A stretch of 64,000 bases of DNA from Cephalotus follicularis (Eukaryota > Streptophyta > Magnoliopsida > Oxalidales > Cephalotaceae): NCBI GenBank assembly GCA_001972305.1, contig BDDD01000174.1:306331-370330 (forward strand), in the 5' to 3' direction. Positions 45,198 to 54,734 of the stretch are shown here, piece by piece. The notes below the pieces were generated by a model, which saw only the letters and a program-made list of their open reading frames with translations, was not told the origin of the DNA and searched no databases. The translations under genes were made by a program, and so were the position numbers. Each line of letters begins with the position of its first letter. Positions within the stretch are counted from its first letter, which is position 1.

Positions 45198-47246
45198 TTA
45201 GTTGCCATAACTACTGAATTCCTCATGAAAATGCATATACACCTACTGTTCACTAAGAGAAATTGAATTGAGGTAGTTGATAAGTGCATAAGAGGTGGTA
45301 ATAAGGAAGTTGAAATAAAGCTTAACGAATTATTGACTTAAGCTACCGATTGAAATGGTTATGAGAATCACTGAATCTACTGTCACTGATTGCATGTATC
45401 CATAACATGCATGTATAGATTGGAACCTGCTAAGATTAAAGAATTGTTGGTGGAAAGCTTGGAAATGCTTGGAAACTTTAAAGAGAAAGATCACACAATT
45501 GATCTTGGGATAGCAAATTGAGGTAGGGGTAGTATGTTTTGGAAGATATGATCATGCATTTCATGTATGTTACTTTCTACTTGCATTGAATTGATTTGGC
45601 ATTGAATTGCACTACACATAAACTGTTCTGCCTGCATTCTGGGCAAAAACAGTCGACTGCCATTGAAAGCAGTCGACTACTTAAGCAATACAGTCGACTG
45701 GCAAGGCCTGGCAGTCAACTACTCAACCCAACAGCCGACTGGTCTTGAAAGCAGTCGACTGTTCTGGGCAGAAATTGCATATCATCAATTGAATTGTTAC
45801 TGTTTTGCATTGCTATTGATCTGTATTTACTACCATCATATAGTATGCACTGTTGATGTCATTTAACATCATTATTACTGATATTTCACTGATCGGACGA
45901 ATTATGTGCTATATGCACGAATTATGGTTTTAACACCACTTTAATGAAAGTTATTATCGACAAGAACTATTGTTCTGATTAATGTTATCATATATGCTAC
46001 TTGTGTAGTATATACCTACTGTTTTGTGGCTACTAACACCACTACTACTGATAGTTTTAAGATTAAAACCATTTATTGGACTTGATCCAAAATCGTGATA
46101 ATTCACTATCATTTTCAAAGGAGTACCGAATTATTCACTACTGATTTATCAACTATTGATTTTGAAATACTGTTTTCGCCTACTGTTTCAGATTCTAATT
46201 ATTGAATCAACTGTGTGCTATATGCACGATTTATGATATTTACTATCACTTTCAAAAGAACACTTATTGTTAAAAGAAACTACTGATTTTCCTCCTACAT
46301 GAGAGGCTACTGTTTTGCTTCCTCACCTGGGAACCACTACTGTACTGATATCGTTTCCCTCACTGAGATGTACGATTAGTGAATGTTATATGTTTCTAAA
46401 GAAAACATTTTGATATTGCATATTATTTATATATGTAGTATTATTACTGATTGCACTGATTGAATTGATTGTCTATGCTACTGCCGTAATCGAGTGATGG
46501 CAGATGTCACTGATTACGGAGGTGCTCCTGTGTGCCAGGAGTTGGCCAGGGTACCCACCATACTGATCTGCATTGCAGACCATGTACTGTTATCTGCCCG
46601 CTAAATGCCGGCAGCACTGTTGCCTTCTATCATCAGCGGAGTTGGGGTGATAGCTAGGTAGTTCGACTTAGGCTAGGGGTTAGCGACGTCTTGAGGCCAC
46701 TACTCGTCTTCGGACAAACCACTGGACTGAATTGATTGTACCCTTGTGCGGTATCTTTGCATATGTACTGTTTATGGCCACTTGGCATGATTGCTTATAT
46801 ATTGGCTCACATAAATGATATTTTATATAATCTGCCATACATGCTGCATTCATATATTCCTCTGCATACATTATCTTCCTGCTTAGCCAAGTGAGGACAA
46901 CGGCTAACCCCCCTACAGTTTAAGATTAAGCGAAGACTTGGAGTTGCGGCTGAAGCTTGGAGAGCTTCTACTTTGTCTCTTTAAGGTTGTTATTTTCTTG
47001 ATGTATTGTAATGTAATGAACGAATCATATCTCGTTATGTTGTTTCCTTATGTTAAGGATAATGTTGTTTTATACCCGCACGTAATATGGGATGCGTGCG
47101 GATGGCTTGTAATTTTATATTCCAGCTTATTGACTGCTTCCGCATATTTTTTAATTACTATTGAATGAAATGCTGGAATTTATGTTAATACTGATATCAC
47201 CATATTTGTTGTCTTATGGTAAGTGATTGAAAAACGGGGTGTGACA
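45198..47246 (+). repeat. 3' LTR of element 5, 5' part deleted
   Basis: Matches the 5' LTR from about 40,353 onward and ends AACGGGGTGTGACA. The first about 650 bases of this LTR and the polypurine tract are missing. The CAGTCGACTG cluster at 45,650-45,770 has six or seven motifs against four in the 5' LTR. It also has an extra stretch near 46,110-46,260 absent from the 5' copy. Confidence 0.85.
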
Positions 47247-47745
47247 ACGTGGAAGCTGATCGGTTGCATGCATGAAATGCTTGGCTTTTAATGCGCATGG
47301 ATGCTAATTGATGATGGTACATGGGCTGAATGGTTGCATAAGCTGGGCGTAATAACGACACGTGCAGGCTTGATATTGGATTGCATGAGATGCTTGTGCG
47401 CGCTGGGTTTGAAGACTCTGCAGATGAATGCATGCATGGAAGGACACTTGTTGGTGCGCATGGGCTGAAGATATATGAGTTTATGCATGGACTCGTGGCA
47501 GGCATCACAAATTCAGGTATATATATGCAAGTGTTGCTGCAAACAATTGAGCATATGGAGATGAGGTAATGATGACATCAGCATTTCAAATGATTCAATG
47601 TTGGTTTCTTGCCATATCTCTTCATCAGAGCTTCAGAATTGATCGGCCCAAGAACTAAAAGTGCTCCAAATAATTTAATGAAAAAAATGAGCCCAATATT
47701 CAATATCTTCTGAGCCTTAAATTTTGACTTCTCTCGCTTAAGTGG
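47247..47745 (-). repeat. About 500-bp duplicated block, copy 1 (element 4)
   Basis: Nearly identical to 49,998-50,495 over its full length (start acgtggaagctgatcgg, end cttctctcgcttaagtgg). It abuts the element 5 LTR end on the left and a protease segment copy on the right, while copy 2 continues into other element 4 sequence on both sides. So copy 1 is the moved or template-switched one. Confidence 0.9.
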
Positions 47746-48333
47746 CAACAAATTCACACTTGCTCCTAAATCGAGCAAGGCATGATCGATTTTGGTGTTG
47801 CCAATCACACAAGAGATTGTCGGGCAGCCAGGATCTTTATACTTTCGCATCGTGGGTGGCGAAAACAGTGCACTAATGTTGGCTGCCAAGAAAGACTTTT
47901 TCGGAGTCTGAAGGATCCTTTTTTTAGTGCATAAGTCTTTAAGGACTTTTGCGTAAGAGGGCACCTGCTCGATAGCTTCAAGCAATGGGATATTGATTTG
48001 AACTTGTTTGAATGTATTGATGATCTTTTCCACTACGGGGGCTTTATTTTCTAATCTCTTCGGAAAAGGAACTGGGGGATCAAATGAACGCTTGGGTATT
48101 TCCATTAATTGTTCCTTTCCCTCTCTTTCTTTCCCTTCCCTATCTTCTTCTTGCACATTTAAATTTGTTGGTTGCACAGAGGAGTCAACCAACTGTTCTT
48201 TTGATTTTTCATGCACAAATGACTCAACCAACTCCTCATTGGTCGGGCGCAACTCTCCTAAACTTAGTTGCTCAAAAACTGACGAAGGCAACAAATTCAC
48301 ACTTGCTCCTAAATCGAGCAAGGCATGATCGAT
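47578..48333 (-). pseudogene. Element 4 gag-pol junction and protease ORF, chimeric
   Basis: A 247-codon frame on the minus strand. It opens with LDLGASVNLLPSSVFEQLSL, runs through an acidic linker (EEDREGKEREGKEQ) and the block KIINTFKQVQINIPLLEAIEQVPSYAK, which is typical of plant Athila/Tat gag-protease junctions. It then reaches CPTISCVIGNTKIDHALLDLGASVNLLP, the real retropepsin-like active site (D-L-G-A). After that it runs into copy 1 of the duplicated block. The first LDLGASVNLLP is an exact extra copy of the second. Product nonfunctional; family level is firm, clade tentative. Confidence 0.75.
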
Positions 48334-48470
48334 GCAGCTATAAATTTGAGAAATCTTTGCGTTCGCTGCCCGTTCTCCTTCAATGCGCCTCCAATACCCG
48401 TCTTAGCAAACTCAAAAATACCACAAGAAAGCATAGTTTGAACAATATAAACATCATCCCAATGAGATTA

Positions 48471-48704
48471 CCACCAATAAAAACCACCAAGAGAACCATA
48501 AATTTTAGAAAAAATTTCAACAGTAAAACAATCATCCCAATAGGATTTCCACCAATAAAAACATCCAAGAGAACCATAAATTTTAGAAAAAATTTCAACA
48601 GTAAAACAATCATCCCAATAGGATTTCCACCAGTAAAAACAATGAAGAGAACACGAACATTCAAATGCATCACCTAAACCTATCTTAGCAACCTTACACA
48701 CACA
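48471..48704 (-). repeat. 78-bp (26-codon) tandem repeat
   Basis: The word ccaccaataa/ccaccagtaa recurs at 48,471, 48,549 and 48,627, exactly 78 bases apart, with the first two units almost identical. A more diverged unit may continue to about 48,780 (ctccaccagtag). On the minus strand each unit reads as a Trp-rich peptide (GFYWWKSYWDDCF). As 78 is divisible by 3 the frame persists, but I see no evidence of selection. Confidence 0.85.
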
Positions 48705-48807
48705 ATGAGAGAAAACAATTTTTACAATTTTAGAACCATCCCAACACGATCTCCACCAGTAGAAACCATCAAGAGAATCACAAAAATCGTGGCCAACCAA
48801 CCAATGA

Positions 48808-49398
48808 CTATCCAAAAAAAAAATCGATGATCCCATCGTCCAACCAACTCAATATCTCCTTTTGCGTAACCTCTAATTCCTCAAATTCTTGCAAACATTC
48901 CATGAAGATGTTCTCAAAATCTACGTCAAAGTACGTTTGGTCAGGCGTGGCCAGTTTGTGTGTGTAATAGGATAGATGATCCCATTCACTATCTGACGTT
49001 GGCTCATTAAGCTTACTTTCTAACCATGCTAATGCTTCCTCATTTTCTAGCCACTGCAATATATCTTTTTGTTTAACTTCCTCTATCTAGAATTAGCTCC
49101 TGAAATTGAGATTAAAGTCGATATTAAAATATGAATCAATGGTATCAGGAATCGAGAGAATCACGTAAACATCATCAAAGTCAGATAGATGCTTTCCCAA
49201 TCGGAAAATGTTAAAATCCATCGACGACTTTCCAAAACTCAACTTCATGAAACCATTTCGGCAATTGATCAATGCATTACTCGTGGCCAAGAATGGTCTA
49301 CCAAGGATAACTGGGATTTGATCTTTTATATTCACAACAGGCTGGGTATCTAATACGACAAAGTCGACAGGAAAGAAAAACTCACCAACCTTTCTCAA
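48808..49398 (-). pseudogene. Element 4 protease remnant
   Basis: The minus-strand frame at 49,398-49,093 (KVGEFFFPVDFVVLD, VILGRPFLATSNALIN) is the C-terminal half of an Athila/Tat-type protease, including the ILGRPFLAT flap and helix block. The next frame, 49,059-48,808 (LENEEALAWLESKLNEP, acidic), is a linker of unknown role. A stop lies between them at about 49,088. It is separated from the active-site half by rearrangement. Confidence 0.7.
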
Positions 49399-49458
49399 AC
49401 ATCCTCAATTTTTCCTCTTGGTACTTTTACCGACCTATCAGCTAATTGCAAAGTAGTG

Positions 49459-49553
49459 TTGGTCGGGCGCAACTCTCCTAAACTTAGTTGCTCAAAAACT
49501 GACGAAGGCAACAAATTCACACTTGCTCCTAAATCGAGCAAGGCATGATCGAT
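49459..49553 (-). repeat. 95-bp exact copy of the protease segment at 48,239-48,333
   Basis: Identical by eye from ttggtcgggcgc to ggcatgatcgat. Its last 47 bases also occur at 47,744-47,790. The copy ends directly at the start of LTR-like sequence (gctaggtctatacg, 49,555). Confidence 0.88.
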
Positions 49554-50672
49554 TTGCTAGGTCTATACGAAGTGTGTTCGTAGCGACAAATCGTATGAGT
49601 AGACTCCGTTGAATTAAGCTCCATTTATTCACCAACTTTCAGCTTCACCGACAAGATGAGTGTAGATTTTAATCAGACAAACAAAGTGTATGCGAAGGCA
49701 GAAATATTGAAGAACAAATCAAATATTCAAGGATTTAATTTGATGGAATTGAAACCATAACAATCTAGGCTTTGTTCTAACCCAAAACCCTAAAAACTAA
49801 CTACAAAACATAATAAAAATTGAACTAAAAAGAAGGAGAGAAGGGAGGTCGGCTGCTGTGTGTTTTTTCTGCCTTCCTTCTACTGGTGCCGCTTTCTCTT
49901 TATATATGCAAACTAAAAGAAACCTAAAGCAATCTATGATACTACGCATAAAACAATAAAAAAAAAGGGCAATTTTTTATTTCCTTTCCTAGCCTGCACG
50001 TGGAAGCTGATCGGTTGCATGCATGAAATGCTTGGCTTTTAATGCGCATGGATGCTAATGGATGATGGTACATGGGCTGAATGGTTGCATAAGCTGGGCG
50101 TAATGACGACACGTGCAGGTTTGATAATGGATTGCATGAGATGCTTGTGCGCGCTGGGTTTGAAGACTCTGCAGATGAATGCATGCATGATGGACACTTG
50201 TTGGTGCGCATAGGCTGAAGATATATGAGTTTATGCATGGACTCGTGGAAGGCATCGCAAATTCGGGTATATATATGCAAGTGTTGCTGCAAACAATTGA
50301 GCATATGGAGATGAGGTAATGATGACATCAGCACTTCAAATGATTCAATGTTGGTTTCTTGCTATATCTCTTCATCAGAGCTTCAGAATAAATCGGTCCA
50401 AGAACTAAATGTGCTCCAAATAATTTAATGAACAAAATGAGCCCAATATTCAATATCTTCTGGGCCTTAAATTTTGACTTCTCTCGCTTAAGTGGCTGTA
50501 CTCCTTAACCGATCTTTGACTTTAAACCACTTTAACTCGAAAAGTAGCATTTTATCTCCATTTTCTCTTATTGCGCAATAATTGACATAATACCTGAAAA
50601 TCAAATAAACACAACCATAGTAGCCTATTCCAAGCATAAAAGTATAACAAATAACTCATTAAAAACCACACA
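49554..50672 (-). repeat. LTR-like right part of element 4, with duplicated block copy 2
   Basis: Noncoding: a minus-strand TATA-like ATATATAAAGAG near 49,898-49,910 and the duplicated block 49,998-50,495. The gctaggtctatacg word at 49,555 also occurs at 39,639 in the left part. Probably the U3 side of a minus-strand LTR. The end at about 50,672 is uncertain. Confidence 0.5.
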
Positions 50673-50680
50673 TTTTTATG

Positions 50681-52583
50681 CTAAAAAGGTACCCAACAAA
50701 CCTTGGGTCCTTTGGGGTTAGTCAAAATGGTTCCTTTCGGAACCCAACTTATTTTTGTTCTAGAGAAGTTCAAGTCATTCAACACATTTTCTTTATAAAA
50801 GCATGATGTAGTGGTATGGCCATTATTATCACAATTATTGCAAGAAACAACTACTCTTCTTATATGCATATTATTTCTTCTATGAAAGCAAGATGAAAAT
50901 GCATGACCATTCTTACCACAATGTGTGCACAAGACATTTTTCTTATTAATGGCATTCTTCCTATGATAACATTGTGAAGATGTGTGTCCATGTTTACCAC
51001 AAAAATTGCATGATCAAATCAAATTCTTCCTAAACATGGCATTCTTTTTATGGAAGCAAGTAAAAGAAGTGTGTCCAATTTTACCACAATAGTCACACAT
51101 GGTTTTCTTTTTAATCTTAGCCTTTTCAACCTTTTCTTTTTCTATTTTCTCCTTCCTATCAAAGAATGTTTGATAAAGCTTCACATTGTTCATTTCCTCA
51201 TATCCTAGGCCGGCTTTATCAAAAACACATCCTTGCATCCCAAGGAGATTTTCAAGTTTCTCACTACTATTAGAAAACTTTGAGAAAGTTTTCTTTAAAG
51301 CTTCTATTTCCTCCTTAATATTTTTATTTTCCTTTACTAGATATGCAATTTCATTTTCTAAAAGATCTACCTCAATTTCATTTGAGGTTTCTTCCTTGGC
51401 CAATTTAAGTTCATCATTTTCATTTGCCAAAGACTTTACCTTTTTCTTTAATGATGCAATTATAGAACTATACTTTTCTACTACTAGAACAAGTTCGTCA
51501 TATGTTACCTCATCGCTTTCTTCTTCTTCTTGTTCTTCCTCTAAAGCCATCAAGGCTATTTGTGCCACCTCTTCATTTGAGTCTTCATCCGAGCTAGACT
51601 CATCACTATCGTCCCATGTTGTGATCATGGCTTTCTTCTTCTTCTTGTATAGGTCCTTCTTCTTGAGGCGAGGGCAATCACTTTTGTAGTGCCCTGGTTT
51701 ATTGCACTCGAAGCATATGATTTCTTCAAGCTTGCTTGATTCTCCTTTTTGGTGGAATTTCTTATTTGGCCTTCCACCAAATTTCTTCTTGCTAGCAAGG
51801 TAATTTTTTAACCTTCGGGTGATGAATGCTAGCTCTTCTTCATCATCATCATCATCCTCGGAATCTTCAGTTTGGGATGATTTTAAGGCAACTATCTTCT
51901 TCTTCTTCTTCTCATTTTCTTCATCGTCATCCTTCTTTTGCATTGATAGTTCATGAGTCATTAATGACCCAAGAAGATCTTCAAGTGGAAGGACGTTGAA
52001 GTTCTTTGCTTCCTCAATTGCTGTGACCTTCGGCATCCATGATCTTGGCAAGCACCTGAGAATTTTCCTCACCATTTCACTGTTAGAATATGTTTTATCA
52101 AGAGCTTGTAACGCATTAATGATGTTTGTAAATCTAGAAAACATAGATTTAATATCTTCGTTCTCATTCATGATGAACATTTCGTATTCATGGACTAACA
52201 TGCTAATTTTGGCTTCCTTAACTTGATTAGTCCCTTCATAGGTGACCTCAAGTCTATCCCACATTTCCTTGGCGGAAACGCAAGACAAAATTCTATTAAA
52301 AATCATTAGAATTTATAGCACAAATAATGATATGCTTAGCCTTAGCATTTATTTGGACTCTTTTCCTATCATTATCATCATAGAGATTCCTAGGCTTGGA
52401 CACTACATCCCCGTTTTCAAGAGTGACGGTGGGGAGATTATGACCATCAACTATGAGGTCCCATAGGTTGTAGTCAAGGGATTGAATGAAGATGGTCATC
52501 TTAGCTTTCCAATGGCTATAGTTGTTGCCATCGATATAAGGGGGTTTAGAGATGTTTTGGCTCTCTCCTATGCTTGAGTTCAT
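50681..52583 (-). pseudogene. Copia element 3 gag with five zinc knuckles
   Basis: Starts at ATG 52,583 (MNSSIGESQNISKPPYIDGNNY). A frameshift near 52,300 separates the first 95 codons from a 430-codon frame (VSAKEMWDRLEVTYEGTNQV; KILRCLPRSWMPKVTAIEEA). Acidic and Lys-rich linkers and a coiled coil follow. Knuckle 1 is CFECNKPGHYKSDC (about 51,690). Instead of the single second knuckle of element 2 there are four in a row: CDYCGKIGHTSFTC, CNFCGKHGHTSSQC, CTHCGKNGHAFSSC and CNNCDNNGHTTTSC (about 51,095-50,815). One frameshift near 51,013 falls between the first two of these. The tail WVPKGTILTNPKGPKVCWVP ends at 50,681 where element 4 cuts in. Confidence 0.85.
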
Positions 52584-52633
52584 TGTCAATCTAGATCGTC
52601 AAAGGCTCTAACAATTAAGAATAATAAGCCTAC

Positions 52634-53554
52634 CTCCTTGAGTTTCCACTAGTTCTCCGAATACAATTTTGGGTGCTATTCGGTACACCTTTGTGATTGA
52701 CCTCAATCACTTACAAATCTCTTGGGTTCACTCCCCAATTTCTCTTAGGGTTCACTCCCCTATTACAATCAAAATAGATAGAAGATGTGTTTCGATATAA
52801 ACCTCTCACAAGGTTGGATTTTACAAGATAAGTTTGCTCAATGTAATTGATTACAAAGATAGGCTAAGATATGAAAGTGAAAGCTTTTGAGATAAGCTTT
52901 TACTTTGAATGCTTGATGTGTATTTCTCTTGAATGATCTTTGTGCTTGTGTTTCTCTTCTTGTTTTTCTTCAAGACATTCGTGTATTTATATCTTCTTGC
53001 CTCATAGATCCGTTGGAATAGTTTGGGATTAGTTCCATAATGGAATGTCCACTAAAACTCTGTCAGAAACTGTTCCAGCCGACCAAAGCGCCGACGCTTA
53101 TATGACCGTTAGGAATCTCAAATTCAAATTGTCAGCTCAAAGCGCAGGCATTCAAAACGTTGGAGTCGACCGGCACCTCAAAGCGCTGACGCTTAGTCTT
53201 GGGAGTCGACGCTTAAGCCACTTTTAATTGCAATTGGCTTCACTGGTTTAGTCGGCAGGCGCTTTGCACAAAGAGCAGGCGCTTAGTGCCCAAAGCGCAG
53301 ACGCTTGAATCTGGGAGTCGACGGTTTGAGTGTTTCTTCCACTTCTCCAAATGCTCCACTGGTAGATGCTTAGGCCCTTGTCTCGACTGCCTCCTAAAGC
53401 GCTGACGCTTTAACCTTGGGCGTCGACGGTCTGACCTGTATCTGCAGAATTCTTGTTGTTTTGCTCACTTCATGGCTTTCTTGCATATCAAGAAACTTTG
53501 TTAAACACAAATATGTTATCATCAAAACTTAGGATTGAGACATAAATGTCAACA
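52634..53554 (-). repeat. 5' LTR of copia element 3, inner end and PBS deleted
   Basis: Matches 27,653-28,539 of the 3' LTR. The inner about 190 bases and the primer site are missing: leader sequence (acaattaagaataataag) joins the LTR interior directly at about 52,633. The outer end is TGTTGACATTTATG at 53,554. AAAGCGTCGAC-type motifs lie at 53,083-53,432. Confidence 0.88.
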
Positions 53555-53559
53555 CTAAA

Positions 53560-53639
53560 GAAAATTTCTTTTTGTCTTAAATTGGTATAAATTTTTCCAT
53601 AATGAAGCAAATTTTTGTAATCATCAAAAAGGGGGAGAT
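53560..53639 (+). other. Element 2 end of internal region with polypurine tract
   Basis: Resumes element 2 after the CTAAA duplication. AAAAAGGGGGAGAT (53,626-53,639) lies directly before the 3' LTR start TGTTGAC and is the polypurine tract for plus-strand synthesis. Confidence 0.9.
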
Positions 53640-54672
53640 TGTTGACTTTTAGTCTCAATTCTAAGTTTTAATGATTACAAATTTGCATTTAACTTTGCTA
53701 CTTTCTGTGCAAGAAAAGAAATGAACAAAATAAAGAAGTGCATAAACAAAGCAAAGCGCCGACGGTCACAATCAAAGCGTCAGCGCTTAATGCCAAAAAG
53801 TCGACGCCTGAGAAGCGTGCGTCTACCGTTAAAACCAGTGAAGTGTAAAATCAGTTGAAGCACTCAAAGCGGCGACGCTTAGGATAAACCGTCAGCGCTT
53901 TATGGCGAAGAGTCGACACTGAGAACAAAGCACCGACAGACAAAGCGAGAAAATTCAAATTTAACTCATAACGGTAACCTAAGCGCCGACGCTTTAGGAA
54001 ATACCGTCGACGCTTTGGTCGGCTGATACAATGCCAGAACTTATTTTAAAAAGCCAACTTTGAAGCAACAATTTCCAAGACTTCTCCAACGGCTCTATTT
54101 CTTCATCAACGGCTAGAAACTAAATAAAGCTATATATAGAGGTCAATAAACAAGATTTAGTGGACTTGAAATAACTTGGAACAACTCTTGATCATCCAAT
54201 CTCAAGATACAAAGAGAAGAAAATCAAGCTAGAGTTTTACACTTTCATATCCAAAGCTTGTAACTAAGCCATAACTTTCATATCCAACCTTTAAGAGGTT
54301 ATTTGTAAACACAAACCCAATCCATTTATCATTCATTGTAAAAGAGGGGAGTGAACCCTTGTAAGGTGTTTGTTTGATTTGCACCCGGAACCCAAAATCA
54401 AGTGTAAGGTGGTTTGCTTTGATTTGCACCCGTAAGCCGAAAATCAAAGGTTACTAGTGGATTCCAGTGGAAACTCAAGGGGTTCTTGAGAAAGTGGACG
54501 TAGGCACGGATTTGCCGAACCACTATAAACTCGTTTGCACACTCTCTATCCCTTATCTCTTTTACTTACAATTGCTTTATTTGTTTTTATGTGCTTGTTT
54601 AGATTCATAGATTAATTTGTTAATTCCGTAAACAAATTTACTTAGTTTAAAGGTTGCCATACATTCCCAACA
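53640..54672 (+). repeat. 3' LTR of copia element 2
   Basis: TGTTGACTTTTAGTCTCAATTC to CATTCCCAACA, 1,033 bases. A small deletion near 54,207 and scattered substitutions distinguish it from the 5' copy. TATA-like CTATATATAG near 54,130. Motif cluster 53,753-54,025. It is followed by the rest of the split solo LTR, not by a primer site, confirming it is the 3' LTR. Confidence 0.92.
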
Positions 54673-54729
54673 ATTATTTATAACTGATATCACCATATAT
54701 GTTGTCTTTGACGGAAATGGGGTGTGACA
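54673..54729 (+). mobile_element. 3' tail of the solo gypsy LTR begun at 18,905
   Basis: Carries actgatatcaccatatatg and ggggtgtgaca, the invariant 3' end of the CAGTCGACTG-family LTRs (compare 42,340-42,398 and 47,190-47,246). Only 57 bases; the remainder lies left of element 2. Confidence 0.88.
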
Positions 54730-54734
54730 TCATT

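Larger units (their letters stand above)
39703..47246 (+). mobile_element. Gypsy element 5 (CAGTCGACTG LTR family), deleted
   Basis: Plus-strand element: 5' LTR 39,703-42,398 (its first about 200 bases lost), PBS 42,402-42,412, shortened gag 42,502-43,059, decayed pol 43,330-45,195, and a 3' LTR that begins mid-LTR at about 45,198 and ends at 47,246. It is the only element of this LTR family in the window with internal sequence, so it identifies the solo LTRs at 7,738, 18,905 and 23,129 as the same Ty3/gypsy family. Its gag start (HDERSNFDRMADLFQQQIQANAANM) is close to that of element 6. Right flank acgtgg; no TSD because the left end is lost. Confidence 0.88.
39263..50672 (-). mobile_element. 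Element 4: rearranged Ty3 (Athila/Tat-like) mosaic
   Basis: Foreign DNA between the element 3 gag tail and protease start. Possible duplications are taaaaag at both edges (about 39,256-39,262 and 50,673-50,679); neither edge is exact. The left part (39,263-39,702) has the GTCGCAAGTGCACGGATC context common near termini of such elements. The right part (49,554-50,672) has a minus-strand TATA (TGCATATATAAAGAG, near 49,898). Between them lie gypsy element 5 and a scrambled block with three copies of a protease segment. There is no RT or integrase, so it was non-autonomous or heavily deleted. Clade assignment rests on the LDLGASVNLLP protease wording only. Confidence 0.6.
27459..53554 (-). mobile_element. 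Copia element 3 (SIRE/Maximus-like), TSD CTAAA
   Basis: Perfect target duplications CTAAA at 27,454-27,458 and 53,555-53,559. Minus order: 5' LTR 53,554-52,634 (inner end deleted), gag 52,583-50,681, protease and integrase 39,206-37,758, RNase H 37,756-37,146, spacer, envelope-like ORF 36,741-35,722 plus 29,405-29,184, 3' LTR 28,539-27,459. Nested inside are element 6 (29,406-35,716) and element 4 (about 39,263-50,672). Net size is about 8.4 kb. RT is absent, with an ambiguous base at the junction. It is inserted in the 3' region of element 2. Confidence 0.85.
21352..54672 (+). mobile_element. Copia element 2: gag-only (TR-GAG-like) element
   Basis: 5' LTR 21,352-22,401, PBS 22,404-22,418, gag 22,455-26,857, short 3' region, polypurine tract and 3' LTR 53,640-54,672. 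Without the nested insertions (solo LTR 23,129-25,849 and element 3 27,459-53,554) it is only about 4.5 kb, and nothing encodes protease, integrase or RT. Between the gag stop and the polypurine tract there are only about 690 bases. Flanks are ATTAA (21,347-21,351) and ATTAT (54,673-54,677), a 4/5 match. It would depend on a SIRE-like partner for replication. The gag-only design matches the class described as TR-GAG. Confidence 0.8.

Noticed and set aside
51186..51689. Ser/Phe-rich plus-strand ORF of 167 codons (also 48,084-48,677 and 54,904-55,221)
   Set aside because: Opposite-strand shadows of Lys/Glu-rich retrotransposon coding sequence.
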